Shown: positions 41,435-52,700, counted from the stretch's first letter. The stretch is 64,000 nt of DNA from Actinomycetes bacterium (GCA_029547745.1 JAKPOQ010000004.1:66737-130736), one strand, 5' to 3'. The notes: generated by a model not told the origin, from the sequence alone. Program-made: numbers and translations.

Positions 41435-44400
41435 GTGAGGACATCACAGCTGCCTTTCGAGTCCGACGCCCTGCGCGCCAACATCGCCACCACGGCGCAG
41501 GAGGTGGTGATCCCCGAGCGCTATGCGCCGCTCGTGGAGGCCGTCGCCGGCCTGCACGGTGTGCGCGCGACGCTCGTCGACACTCTGAGCGAGTACTTCC
41601 ACGGCTTCCGCAACGTCGATCTGCTGGTCGACGGGTTCCAGACCATCGTCCTTCGCAACTGGCCCTACTTCGAGCGCTCGCCGGACCGTGCTCTGCTCTT
41701 CGGCCTGCTCGGCGAGCTCATGGTGCAGCTCCTCGACGAGGACCTGACGGAGGAGCAGGCGTCGCCCCTGCTGCGCGCCCTGCTGCTCTGGGCGACGGAA
41801 GCGCTGAAGGGGAGCCACGGCGAGGCCTACGAAGAGACGCTGCGCGGCCTGGCCCCGGACCTGTCGCGATTGCTCGACCGGTACCGGCGGTCCTTCCTCG
41901 AGCGGGACGTCCTTGTACGCAACCTTGTCGAGCAGGCCGTGCCACGGGCCGCCCTGGCGGCCCCGTTCCTCGAGCTGTATCGGAAGGTCCTCGTCGCCGC
42001 CTACGGCGTCGTCCGTGACCGCCTCGACGTTCCCGGCTGGGTCGACACCCAGGGCGGAGGGCTCACCGACCCGGGCGCCGTGGCCCGGCGGTTCTCATGG
42101 CTCGCGCGGCGGCGCACGACCGACCTCGTCCGCGCCGCCGAACGGGCTCCGGCGGAGACCCTGCTCTCGCCCCGGTTCCCCCTGTTCTCCGAGATCGCGC
42201 AACGGGCGATCGACGAGCTTTTCCACATCGAGAACCTGGAGGACCGGTTCGCGGTATGCCTCTTCTTCCTCAAGGACCAGACTCTCGGCTACCGCCAGAA
42301 GGAGGTCATGGCCGACCTCCTCGACGTCGTGCGGCAGTTGATGCGCCCCGACCGGCACACCGACGCCGAGACCATCCTCACGCGCCTCACGGCTTTCTTC
42401 CGTGGTCGCGAGGACGAGTTCCTCCTCGCGCGGTTCCAGTGTTACGAGGCCATCGGCGTGGCCATCGGCGAGGCGGGCAACGTGCGCGCCGCCGACCACC
42501 TCATCGAGGACATCCTGTACTGGCAGTTCCAATACCCGGACATCCGCGGCGCGACCGACGAGTGGGAGACCGTGGTCAACCCCTACCACCTGCCGAAGAT
42601 CCGCTGCTGGATGCACATCATCGAATCGAACCCGGCGCTCTTCGAGCGGCTCGCCGCGGCGCTCAACGTCCAGCTCCGCCTCGGCGGCGTCTACATCGCC
42701 GACACCGACCTCTTCCAGCGCGACGTGACCCGCTTCCTCAACGCGGACATCAGGCCGATCTACTTCGTCGCCAAGCAGCTCCTGCGGGCGTTCCCGGTGT
42801 ACTTCAGCGAGGTGGGCGCCGAGGGCGAGCTGCGTTCCGTCTCGACCGAGATCGACGAGGTCTGCGGGCGCCACGACTCGCTCATGCACTTCCTGCGCAA
42901 ACAGGTGCACGCCGAGTCGTCGAACCGGCTCGTCGCGTTCAGTCGCGCCGTCCTCGTGTACTGGCTCAGCCTCGACCCGTCGGGGCTCGAGCCGTTCGTC
43001 TCGGAGAGCACGATGGCTGCCGTGCGCCGCGAGCTCGACTGGGCGCGCGGCCCGCACGCCACGCTGCACGCCCTGCGGCGACGGCTCATGCCGCGCATCG
43101 GCGTCGCCGACGGCGGTCGCCCCGACGACGGCGGTCGCTCCGACGGCGGCGGGCGGGGGGACGGGGCGGGGCGCGGCGGCCACCGCGCCCGGGCGCGCGC
43201 GGACGCGGAGCAGGAGGTCGACGCGTTCCTCGACCGGCTCCTTGCGCTGACGCCGGACGAGCTCGCCGCCGAGCTGTCGCAGATAGGGGACGGGCAGGGC
43301 GACGACGGCGGCGCGATCGACGACGTCCAGCGCCGCCGCGTCGCCCTGCTCGTGCGTACATACCAGCTCCTCGCCCGCAAGTACTCCTTCACGGCCGACG
43401 ACGTCGGTCCCGCGGTGGCTCGTCACACTCAGCTCGAGGCGAAGGTGCGCGAGCGCTTCGCCGACGCGCTCGCGGCCTGGCAGAGGCGCCCGACGGCCTA
43501 CGCGCGGGACAGGCTGCTCGACGCCGCGCTCTCCGTCCTCGAGGCGCTCAAGGCCATCATCTTGAGCGCCGAGGTCTCGACCCCGACCGAGAACATCTAC
43601 CAGAAGCGCCACATCGCCGCCGGCATCCCGTCGATCTACGGGAACTACAGCGAGCCCAAGTTCGACGCCCTTGGCCTCTCGTTTCGCGTCGAGAACCTGG
43701 CCGGGCGCCTGCTCGAGGACCTTGTCGCCGAGGGCGTCGAACAGTACGTGACGCGCGACTCGCTGCGGCGCATGAGCCGGGCGATCCGGCGCTTCGAACG
43801 TGCGCTGGCCGTCGACGGCGTCGACTCGCGCGCCCTCGACGCCAACCTGAGCATGCTCGAGGCGAGCTTCGCGAGTCGCAACTTCACCTTCCACCAGTAC
43901 CAGAACGTCTTCCAGTTCCTCGCCCAGAGCGTCACCGAGCTCTCCACGCGGTCGGTGCTCAGCCACGAGCAGGTCCTGCACGCCGTGCTCGTCAACGACC
44001 CCCGGCAGTGCGAGGCGCGGGGCATGTCGGTCGACGCCGTCGCCGAGATGGTCCTGCGCGAGGTGCTGGTGTCGGCGCTCGGCATGCAGACGCTCGACCG
44101 CTACGTCGGGGCGGCCTTGCGCCAGATCTCGATGCTCAACGGACGGCTTGACAACCGCGCCCTGACGCGCATGATGAACTACGACCCCGAACGTCTGATG
44201 TCGCCGCTGCACCGCCCCCGGCCGGCGACCGACGATCAGCGCACGCTGGGCTTCAAGGGACTGGGCCTCAAGCAGATGGCGGCCTACGGCCATCGCGTCC
44301 CCGAGGGGTTCGTCGTCACCACGGAGCTCTTCCAGGCGATGCCGGCGATGTCGTACGCGCCGCTCTACGACGAGACCATCGAGCGCATCCGTCACGCCGT

Positions 44401-45733
44401 GAGCGCGCTCGAGCGGCGGACGAAGCGGCGTCTCGGTGATGCGCGGCGCCCGCTGTTGCTCTCCGTCCGGTCGGGCGCCGCCATCTCGATGCCCGGCCTC
44501 ATGGCGACCTTCGTCAACGCCGGTCTCAACGACGTCCTCACCGAGGCTCTCGCCCGCGCCCCCGGGTTCGCGTGGGCGGCGTGGGACAGCTACCGGCGTC
44601 TGCTGCAGTCGTGGGCGATGTCGGACGGCCTCGAGCGCGATTTCTTCGACGCGATCATGACCGAGTTCAAGGCGCGCTACGGGGTCGAGCAGAAGCTCGA
44701 CTTCAGCGCCGCGCAGATGCGCGAGATCGCCATCCAGTACAAGGCGCGCGCCCTTGACCTCGGGGTACGTTTCGTCGACGACCCGTGGGAGCAGGTCGTC
44801 GTCTGCGTCCGCAAGGTGCTCGATTCCTGGGGATCGCCACAGGCGCGGCTGTATCGCCAGTACGTGGGCATCGCCGAGGAGTGGGGTACCGCGGTGGTCG
44901 TCCAGCGGATGGTGTTCGGGAACCTGAACCGGCAGTCGGGCTCGGGGGTGACCTTCACGAGCAACCCGCTCGAGCCGCACAGCCGGCAGGTGCGTCTCTT
45001 CGGCGACTTCGCCGTACAGAGTCAGGGCGAGGACCTCGTCGGCGGTCTCGTGTTCCCCTTGCCGATCTCAGAGGCGCAACGTCTCGGGAGTCCCGCGTAC
45101 CGGGGCACGGAGCACTCGCTCGAACGCGACTACCCAGCGATCTACGCCGAGCTGCTGGCCGTGGCCCGCGACCTCGTGGAGTACCGGGAGTTCGACCCCC
45201 AGGAGATCGAGTTCACCTTCGAGTCGCCGGCGGCCCACGACCTCTACGTGCTGCAGAAGCGGGCCGTGGTGCAGGGACAGGACATGGACGCCCCTTACTT
45301 CGACACGTCGTCACCGAGCTACGGCCCGCCGGTGGCCGTAGGCATGGGGGTGTCGGGCGGCGCCTACTCGGGGCGCGCCGCTGTCGATGCCGGGCAGATC
45401 GACCGCCTGCTCAAAGAGGCTCCTGACGAGGGCATCGTGCTCCTGCGCCCCGACACCGTCCCGGAAGACATCGCCATGATCACCAGGGTCGACGGCATCC
45501 TGACGGCGCGTGGCGGCGCGACGTCCCATGCCGCGGTGACCGCCAAGCGTCTGGGCAAGACGGCGGTCGTCGAGTGCGCCGACCTCGAAGTCGTCGAGCA
45601 CGAGGGCATCGTCCGCTTGGCGGGGCACGAGCTGCATGCCGGCGACTGGTTGTCGATCGACGGCCGGACCGGCAACATCTTCCTCGGCCGCATCCCGACG
45701 CAGAGCCGGCCGCCGGCGACGAAGGGTCGGTGA
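41435..45733 (+). CDS. giant PPDK-like protein: unassigned ~900-aa N-terminal region + PPDK-type ATP-grasp + phosphohistidine swivel domain, no PEP/pyruvate barrel
   Basis: TLGFKGLGLKQMAAYGHRVPEGFVVTTEL; LSVRSGAAISMPGLMATFVNAGLND; SGSGVTFTSNPLEPHSRQVRLFGDFAVQSQGEDLVGG; EIEFTFE...LYVLQKR; ILTARGGATSHAAVTAKRLGKTAVVE; ends about 60 aa after the His motif. GTG start at 41435. Confidence 0.8.
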   Translation: MRTSQLPFESDALRANIATTAQEVVIPERYAPLVEAVAGLHGVRATLVDTLSEYFHGFRNVDLLVDGFQTIVLRNWPYFERSPDRALLFGLLGELMVQLLDEDLTEEQASPLLRALLLWATEALKGSHGEAYEETLRGLAPDLSRLLDRYRRSFLERDVLVRNLVEQAVPRAALAAPFLELYRKVLVAAYGVVRDRLDVPGWVDTQGGGLTDPGAVARRFSWLARRRTTDLVRAAERAPAETLLSPRFPLFSEIAQRAIDELFHIENLEDRFAVCLFFLKDQTLGYRQKEVMADLLDVVRQLMRPDRHTDAETILTRLTAFFRGREDEFLLARFQCYEAIGVAIGEAGNVRAADHLIEDILYWQFQYPDIRGATDEWETVVNPYHLPKIRCWMHIIESNPALFERLAAALNVQLRLGGVYIADTDLFQRDVTRFLNADIRPIYFVAKQLLRAFPVYFSEVGAEGELRSVSTEIDEVCGRHDSLMHFLRKQVHAESSNRLVAFSRAVLVYWLSLDPSGLEPFVSESTMAAVRRELDWARGPHATLHALRRRLMPRIGVADGGRPDDGGRSDGGGRGDGAGRGGHRARARADAEQEVDAFLDRLLALTPDELAAELSQIGDGQGDDGGAIDDVQRRRVALLVRTYQLLARKYSFTADDVGPAVARHTQLEAKVRERFADALAAWQRRPTAYARDRLLDAALSVLEALKAIILSAEVSTPTENIYQKRHIAAGIPSIYGNYSEPKFDALGLSFRVENLAGRLLEDLVAEGVEQYVTRDSLRRMSRAIRRFERALAVDGVDSRALDANLSMLEASFASRNFTFHQYQNVFQFLAQSVTELSTRSVLSHEQVLHAVLVNDPRQCEARGMSVDAVAEMVLREVLVSALGMQTLDRYVGAALRQISMLNGRLDNRALTRMMNYDPERLMSPLHRPRPATDDQRTLGFKGLGLKQMAAYGHRVPEGFVVTTELFQAMPAMSYAPLYDETIERIRHAVSALERRTKRRLGDARRPLLLSVRSGAAISMPGLMATFVNAGLNDVLTEALARAPGFAWAAWDSYRRLLQSWAMSDGLERDFFDAIMTEFKARYGVEQKLDFSAAQMREIAIQYKARALDLGVRFVDDPWEQVVVCVRKVLDSWGSPQARLYRQYVGIAEEWGTAVVVQRMVFGNLNRQSGSGVTFTSNPLEPHSRQVRLFGDFAVQSQGEDLVGGLVFPLPISEAQRLGSPAYRGTEHSLERDYPAIYAELLAVARDLVEYREFDPQEIEFTFESPAAHDLYVLQKRAVVQGQDMDAPYFDTSSPSYGPPVAVGMGVSGGAYSGRAAVDAGQIDRLLKEAPDEGIVLLRPDTVPEDIAMITRVDGILTARGGATSHAAVTAKRLGKTAVVECADLEVVEHEGIVRLAGHELHAGDWLSIDGRTGNIFLGRIPTQSRPPATKGR

Positions 45734-45792
45734 CCGGTCGCGACGGAGGAGTGCGCGCGAGACGCGGTTTGGCCGCTGCCGCGAAGCGGTAG

Positions 45793-46821
<1,029 letters not shown>

Positions 46822-46899
46822 GGGACGGGCGTGCGGCGCCGCTCTCATGCCGCCAGGACGCCGCAGGCAACGGACATCACGATCGAGGGAGGCCGCCCC

Positions 46900-48084
46900 G
46901 TGCGCAAGCGTTCAGTGACCGACTACCCGCTCGCCGGCAAGCGCGTGCTCGTGCGGGTCGACTTCAACGTACCGCTCGAGGGCGGTCGCGTGGCCGACGA
47001 CACACGCATCCGCGCCGCGCTGCCGACCATCGAGTACCTGCTCGGCCAGCGGTGCGCCGTCGTCCTCGCCTCGCACCTCGGCCGCCCCAAGGGCAAGGTC
47101 GTCGAAGAGCTGCGCATGGCGCCGGTCGCGGCGCGGCTCGCGGAGCTGCTCGGGCGGCCCGTGAAGACGGCGAGGGACTGTGTGGGACCGGAGGTCGAGG
47201 CCGCAGCCCGCGCCCTCGCTCCGGGCGAGGTCCTGCTGCTCGAGAACCTGCGTTTCCATGCCGGGGAGACGGCGAACGACCCGGCGTTCGCAGCGCAGCT
47301 CGCCGCCCTGGCGGACGTCTACGTCAACGACGCCTTCGGCGCCGCCCACCGGGCGCACGCCTCGACCGAGGGTGTCGCCCACCTGCTCCCGGCGGTCGCC
47401 GGGCTGTTGCTGACGCGTGAGCTCGAGATGCTCGGCAAGCTGCTGACCGACCCCCAGCGGCCGTTCGTCGTCGTGCTCGGCGGCGCCAAGGTCTCGGACA
47501 AGATCGGCGTCATCGAGAGGATGCTCGACACGGCCGACGCGGTCCTCGTCGGCGGCGCCATGTGTTTCGCCTTCTTCAAGGCGGACGGGCGCGAGGTGGG
47601 CACGTCCCTGGTCGACGAGGAGGGGCTTGACGCCGCGGCGGCGATCGCCGCCAAGGCGCAGCGCGAAGACCGCGTGTTCGAGCTGCCCGTCGACATCGTC
47701 GTCGCTCCGGCCGCCGAGGCCGGCGCGCCGAGCACGGTCGTGGCGGCCGACGCCATGCCGGTCGACCAGATGGGGCTGGACATCGGGCCGGCGACGGCGG
47801 CGGCGTTCGCCGCCCGCATCGCCGGCGCCCGGACGGTCTTCTGGAACGGCCCCATGGGGCTCTTTGAGATCGAGGACTTCGCTGCGGGAACGCGGACCGT
47901 CGGCGAGGCGGTCGCCGCCGGGGACGCCGTCTCGGTGGTCGGCGGCGGCGACACGGTGCGGGCCGTCCGGCGCTTCGGGTTGGAGGGTCGCATCACGCAC
48001 GTGTCGACCGGCGGCGGGGCCGCTCTGGAGTTCCTCGAGGGCAAGGCGCTGCCCGGCGTCGTCGTCCTGATGGACCGGGAGTGA
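46900..48084 (+). CDS. pgk: phosphoglycerate kinase
   Basis: GKRVLVRVDFNVPLEGG; SHLGRPKGK; VVVLGGAKVSDKIGVIE; GGGDTVRA. Confidence 0.96.
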   Translation: MRKRSVTDYPLAGKRVLVRVDFNVPLEGGRVADDTRIRAALPTIEYLLGQRCAVVLASHLGRPKGKVVEELRMAPVAARLAELLGRPVKTARDCVGPEVEAAARALAPGEVLLLENLRFHAGETANDPAFAAQLAALADVYVNDAFGAAHRAHASTEGVAHLLPAVAGLLLTRELEMLGKLLTDPQRPFVVVLGGAKVSDKIGVIERMLDTADAVLVGGAMCFAFFKADGREVGTSLVDEEGLDAAAAIAAKAQREDRVFELPVDIVVAPAAEAGAPSTVVAADAMPVDQMGLDIGPATAAAFAARIAGARTVFWNGPMGLFEIEDFAAGTRTVGEAVAAGDAVSVVGGGDTVRAVRRFGLEGRITHVSTGGGAALEFLEGKALPGVVVLMDRE

Positions 48085-48854
48085 CGGTGGCTCCCGAGCG
48101 CCGCCCGCTCATCGCGGGCAACTGGAAGATGTACAAGACGCGGCCCGAGACGGCGGCCTTCTGCGCCGCGTTCCTGCCCCTTGTGGCCGGCGTCGAGGGC
48201 CGCGACGTGGTGCTCTGCCCGCCGGCGGTGTGCCTCGAGACGGCCCTCGCCGCGACGCGCGGCGCCGGGGTCGGCGTCGGCGCCCAGACCATGCACTTCG
48301 CCGCCGAGGGCGCCTACACCGGCGAGATCGCGCCGCGCATGCTGGCCGAGCTCGGCGTCTCGCATGTGATCCTCGGCCACTCGGAGCGGCGGCAGTACTT
48401 CGCCGAGAACGACGCCGACCTCGCGCGCAAGGTCCGCGCGGCGCTCGATGCGGGGTTCACCCCGATCCTGTGCTGCGGCGAGACGCTTGAAGAGCGTGAG
48501 GCGGGGCGGACCGAAGCCAAGGTCGGCGGGCAGCTCGACGCCGACCTCGCCGAGGTCGACCCAGCAGAGCTGCCCGCCGTGACCGTCGCCTATGAGCCGA
48601 TCTGGGCGATCGGCACGGGTAGGACGGCGACCCCCGAGACGGCGCAAGAGACGGTGGCGTTCATCCGGCGGCGCCTGCGCGAGCGCTTCGGCGCCGCCGC
48701 CGACCGGGTGCGCATCCTGTACGGCGGCAGCGTCAAGGCGGCGAACATCGATGCCCTCATGGTGCAGCCCGACATCGACGGCGTGCTCGTCGGCGGGGCG
48801 AGCCTCGAGGCGCAGGAGTTCGCGCGCATCGTGCGCTTCGTGGAGCCCGCGTGA
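48081..48854 (+). CDS. tpiA: triosephosphate isomerase
   Basis: RRPLIAGNWKMYKT; ILGHSERRQYF; VAYEPIWAIGTGRTATPE; overlaps pgk stop. Confidence 0.96.
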   Translation: MTVAPERRPLIAGNWKMYKTRPETAAFCAAFLPLVAGVEGRDVVLCPPAVCLETALAATRGAGVGVGAQTMHFAAEGAYTGEIAPRMLAELGVSHVILGHSERRQYFAENDADLARKVRAALDAGFTPILCCGETLEEREAGRTEAKVGGQLDADLAEVDPAELPAVTVAYEPIWAIGTGRTATPETAQETVAFIRRRLRERFGAAADRVRILYGGSVKAANIDALMVQPDIDGVLVGGASLEAQEFARIVRFVEPA

Positions 48855-50422
48855 GCGGCGCACGCGGGGCGTCGCTCTCGCCGACAGGACGGATCTTCCG
48901 CCCCGTCGTCCTCGTGGTGATGGACGGGTGGGGCTACGCGCCGGCCGGCCCCGGCAATGCCGTCGCCCTGGCGCGCACGCCCGTGTTCGACGCGCTCTGG
49001 GGGGCGTACCCTCACACGACGCTCGCAGCGTCCGGTGAGGCGGTCGGTCTGCCTCCGGGCCAGATGGGCAACTCCGAGGTCGGGCACCTCAACATCGGCG
49101 CCGGACGCGTGGTCTACCAGGACCTCACCCGCATCACGAAGGCGATCGAGGACGGCTCGTTCTTCAGGAACCGCGTCCTTGTACAGGCGATGGCGAAGGC
49201 CGCCGGCCGCGCCTCCAGGCTCCACCTCATGGGCCTGGTGTCGGACGGCGGCGTGCACAGCGACCTCGGCCACCTCGAGGCCTGTCTCGAGCTCGCCCGT
49301 CGCGAGGGTGTCCGGGACGTCGTCGTCCACGCCTTCCTCGACGGTCGCGACACGCCGCCGAAGAGCGCCCCGGGGTACCTGGCCCGGGTCCAGAAGACGA
49401 TGGACCGGCTCGGCGTCGGCCGCTACGGTGTGGTCAGCGGCCGTTACTACGCCATGGACCGCGACGGGCGCTGGGAGCGCACCAAGCTCGTGTACGACGC
49501 CCTCGTCTACGGCGATGGTCTCTTCGCCGCCGATGCCCAGGCCGCGGTGCGGGCGGCCTACGAGCGCGGCGAGACGGACGAGTTCGTGCGCCCGACCGTG
49601 GTCGCCCCCGAGGTCGAGGCGCGCGTGCGTGCGGGCGACGTCTGCCTGTTCTTCAACTTCCGGCCCGACCGCGCCCGCCAGCTCACGCGCGCCTTCTTCG
49701 AGAGGGAGTTCGACGGCTTCGACCGGGGTCCGACCCCGCCGGCGGTCGACTTCGTGACGATGACGCGTTACAAGAAGGAGTTCCCGCTGCCGGTGGCCTT
49801 CGAGCCGGAGCACCTGACGAACGTCCTGGCCGAGGTCCTTTCCGCCGCCGGCCTGCGTCAGCTCCACATCGCCGAGACCGAGAAGTACGCTCATGTGACG
49901 TTCTTCTTCAACGGCGGCGTCGAGGCCGAGTACCCCGGGGAGTCACGGATCCTTGTCCCCAGTCCGCGCGACGTGCCGACGTACGACAAGAAGCCCGAGA
50001 TGAGCGCCTTCGCCGTCACCGACGCGCTCGTGCACCGGCTCGGCGCCGGCGTCTGCGACTTCGTCGTCGTGAACTTCGCCAACGCCGATATGGTGGGGCA
50101 CAGCGGCGTCATCCCCGCCACCGTCAAGGCGGTCGAGACGGTCGACGCCTGCGTCGGCAGGGTTGTCGACGCCGTCGCCGCCCTCGGCGGCGCCTGTCTC
50201 GTGACCGCCGACCATGGCAACGCCGAGGAGATGCTGCAACCCGACGGGAGTCCGAACACCGCCCACAGTACGAACCCTGTGCCGTTTCTGGCCACGGCGA
50301 CCGGCGTGAAGAGCTGCGACGGCGGGCGGCTGTGCGACCTCGCGCCGACCATCCTCGGGCTGCTCGGTGTCGCGCCGCCCGCCGAGATGACCGGTACGCC
50401 GCTGCTCGAGCCCGTGGCATGA
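48851..50422 (+). CDS. gpmI: 2,3-bisphosphoglycerate-independent phosphoglycerate mutase
   Basis: VVLVVMDGWGYAPAGPGNAVALARTPVFDALW; GQMGNSEVGHLNIGAGRVVYQDLTRI; HAFLDGRDTPPKSA; VTADHGNAEEM. Confidence 0.95.
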   Translation: MSGARGASLSPTGRIFRPVVLVVMDGWGYAPAGPGNAVALARTPVFDALWGAYPHTTLAASGEAVGLPPGQMGNSEVGHLNIGAGRVVYQDLTRITKAIEDGSFFRNRVLVQAMAKAAGRASRLHLMGLVSDGGVHSDLGHLEACLELARREGVRDVVVHAFLDGRDTPPKSAPGYLARVQKTMDRLGVGRYGVVSGRYYAMDRDGRWERTKLVYDALVYGDGLFAADAQAAVRAAYERGETDEFVRPTVVAPEVEARVRAGDVCLFFNFRPDRARQLTRAFFEREFDGFDRGPTPPAVDFVTMTRYKKEFPLPVAFEPEHLTNVLAEVLSAAGLRQLHIAETEKYAHVTFFFNGGVEAEYPGESRILVPSPRDVPTYDKKPEMSAFAVTDALVHRLGAGVCDFVVVNFANADMVGHSGVIPATVKAVETVDACVGRVVDAVAALGGACLVTADHGNAEEMLQPDGSPNTAHSTNPVPFLATATGVKSCDGGRLCDLAPTILGLLGVAPPAEMTGTPLLEPVA

Positions 50423-50583
50423 GCACGTCGCCCGTTCGTGCTTGCGCGCCGTCCGCCGCTTCGTGGACCGCCTCCTCCGGCTCGGCGGCTCCGCCCGTTG
50501 TGGAATGTGGACGGAGATGCAACAATACTATGCTCGCATACGAAACTCAGGGCCGACCGGCCTGATACCAAGGAGAGAGTCGC

Positions 50584-50805
50584 GTGCTGACCGCCATCCT
50601 CGTCGTCGTCCATATCGTGGTGAGCCTCGTGCTCCTCGTGCTCATCCTCATGCACTCCGGCAAGGACGCCGGCATGGCGAGCTCGACCGGCTTCTCGTTC
50701 GCCTCGCAGGCGAGCGTCATGGAGCGCAACCTCACGCGCTACACCATCATCGCCGGCGTCGTCTTCTTCATCACGACGTTCCTGCTCGCGTGGAGGCTCG
50801 CCTGA
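50584..50805 (+). CDS. secG: preprotein translocase subunit SecG
   Basis: 73 aa, two TM segments with LMHSGKDAGMASSTG; gpmI-secG synteny. Confidence 0.88.
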   Translation: MLTAILVVVHIVVSLVLLVLILMHSGKDAGMASSTGFSFASQASVMERNLTRYTIIAGVVFFITTFLLAWRLA

Positions 50806-51014
50806 CGTCGCGACACCGGTAGTGTGTGGGGCGGGTGCGCCTCCTCGACGAGCAGGCGCGGCCGCCTTAGGACATCAAAGGGGACCAAAGCCCACAGGGG
50901 GCGTGTTCACGGGAGGTGCTGGACGGCTGGGGACAGGGAGGGGCCTGCGACCTGCGACGGACACCCGCGCGGTGGGCCCCGGAAAGGGACCGATGACTCT
51001 CGAAGGAGGTCACT

Positions 51015-52700
51015 TTGATCAATCTCAGGAAGAACTGGCGCAGCCTGATGCTTCTTGCCGTGCTGCTCGTGGCCGTCAGCCTCGTGTTCGCCGCCTGCGG
51101 CGAGGAGGAAGAGGCGGCGCCTGAGGGTGAAGAAGGCACCCCGAAGCCCGGCGGTGTGTACAACTACGTCCTCTCAGCGAACCCGACGGCGATCGACGCT
51201 GTCGGCGTGCAAGAGAGCGAGGGCTGGCAGATCGCCCACAACACACTCGAGGGGCTCGTCACGTACGTCCAGGACGAGAGCGGCGGCATGGTGGCCGAGC
51301 CGAAGATCGCCGAGAGCTGGGAGTCCAACGACGACGCGACCGTCTGGACCTTCCATCTCAAGAAGGGCGTCATGTTCCAGGCCCCGGTGAGTCGCGAGGT
51401 CGTGGCTCAGGACTTCGTCGATTCGTGGAACCGGGCGACCGACCCCGCCAACGGATCGTACACGTCCTACGTCCTTGCCCCGATCAAGGGCTGCACCGAC
51501 AGCGGCTACTGGGAGGGCAAGAAGGGCCTCACGGGAGTCAGGGCGGTCGACGACTCCACGCTCGAGGTCACCTTGCGCTACCCGTTCGCCGAGTTCGCGC
51601 AGACTCTCGGCCACCCGGTCGCTTCGGTCACGCCGGTCGACTACATCGAGAAGATCGGCGCCAAGGCGTACAACCGCAAGCCGGTCGGCACAGGGCCTTT
51701 CATGGTCAAGGAGTGGAAGAACAACCGCTACATCGATCTGGTGAAGAACCCCGACTACTGGGACAAGGAGAACGCGGCGTATCTGGACGAGGTACATTGC
51801 GCGATCATCACTGAGTCGTCGACCCAGTGGCTCGAGTTCCAGAAGGGCAAGCTCGACTACTCCACGGTGCCTCCGGGGCAGGTCAAGACCGTGGAGGGCA
51901 TGCCCGAGGTGAAGAACGGCGAGTGGACGGCGAAGGCGTGGCCGACGCTGTCGACGTATTTCTACGGCTTCAACATGAACAACCCGGTCGTTGGCGCTCC
52001 CGCCGGCGACAAGGGGCTCCAGATCCGCAAAGCCATGGCTCTCTCGGCCGACACGCAGCATGTCATCAGCATCGTCGGCGAGGGCGTGCCGCTTCCTGCC
52101 ACGGGCATCGTCCCCGAGGGCATCCCGGGATACAAGGCCGGTCAGTCGCCTTATGCGTACGACCCGGAGGCGGCCAAGGAGACCGTCGCCGGTCTGGGCA
52201 AGCTTCCGACGCTGCGTGTCTGGTACAACACCGACGAGGGCCATCAGAAGATCGCCGAGGTCCTGCAAGCCGGCTGGAAGGCCGCCGGCCTGAACGTCGA
52301 GCTCGAGAACTTCGAGTGGGGCGCCTATCTCGACAAGCTGGCCAAGAGCCAGAAGGGCGACGAGTCGAGCGCCCAGATCTTCCGCATGGGCTGGATCGCC
52401 GACTACCCGTCGCTCGACAACTTCCTCTACCCGCTGTTCCACAGCTCGCAGTCGGCGACGATGTACACGTTCTACAACAACCCTGAGTTCGACGACCTCG
52501 TCGTCCAGGCTCGCCAGACGACGGACGCGACGCAGCGCACCAATCTGTACCTGCAGGCCGAGAAGCTGATGCTTCAGGATGCTCCCATCATCCCCATTTA
52601 CTACTACCGGGACTTCCGCGTCACCAACAACAGGATCGGCGGCTTCGTCCACGACCCGATGTATCAGACGCACTTCTGGGAGCTGTGGGTGAAGGAGTGA
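51015..52700 (+). CDS. peptide/oligopeptide ABC transporter substrate-binding lipoprotein
   Basis: Lipobox FAAC; GGVYNYVLSANPTAIDAV...DSWNRATDPANGSYTSYVLAPIKGC...GTGPFMVKEWKNNRYIDLVKNPDYWD; TTG start with AAGGAGG RBS. Confidence 0.88.
   Translation: MINLRKNWRSLMLLAVLLVAVSLVFAACGEEEEAAPEGEEGTPKPGGVYNYVLSANPTAIDAVGVQESEGWQIAHNTLEGLVTYVQDESGGMVAEPKIAESWESNDDATVWTFHLKKGVMFQAPVSREVVAQDFVDSWNRATDPANGSYTSYVLAPIKGCTDSGYWEGKKGLTGVRAVDDSTLEVTLRYPFAEFAQTLGHPVASVTPVDYIEKIGAKAYNRKPVGTGPFMVKEWKNNRYIDLVKNPDYWDKENAAYLDEVHCAIITESSTQWLEFQKGKLDYSTVPPGQVKTVEGMPEVKNGEWTAKAWPTLSTYFYGFNMNNPVVGAPAGDKGLQIRKAMALSADTQHVISIVGEGVPLPATGIVPEGIPGYKAGQSPYAYDPEAAKETVAGLGKLPTLRVWYNTDEGHQKIAEVLQAGWKAAGLNVELENFEWGAYLDKLAKSQKGDESSAQIFRMGWIADYPSLDNFLYPLFHSSQSATMYTFYNNPEFDDLVVQARQTTDATQRTNLYLQAEKLMLQDAPIIPIYYYRDFRVTNNRIGGFVHDPMYQTHFWELWVKE

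Noticed and set aside
42095-44980. 961-aa minus-strand ORF opposite the PPDK-like gene
   Set aside because: Plus strand shows diagnostic ATP-grasp/His motifs; the antisense product is compositionally biased with no motifs.
50806-51014. SRP RNA, tmRNA or ykkC-type riboswitch after secG
   Set aside because: Conserved SRP tetraloop region, tmRNA tRNA-like ends and ykkC core were not found.
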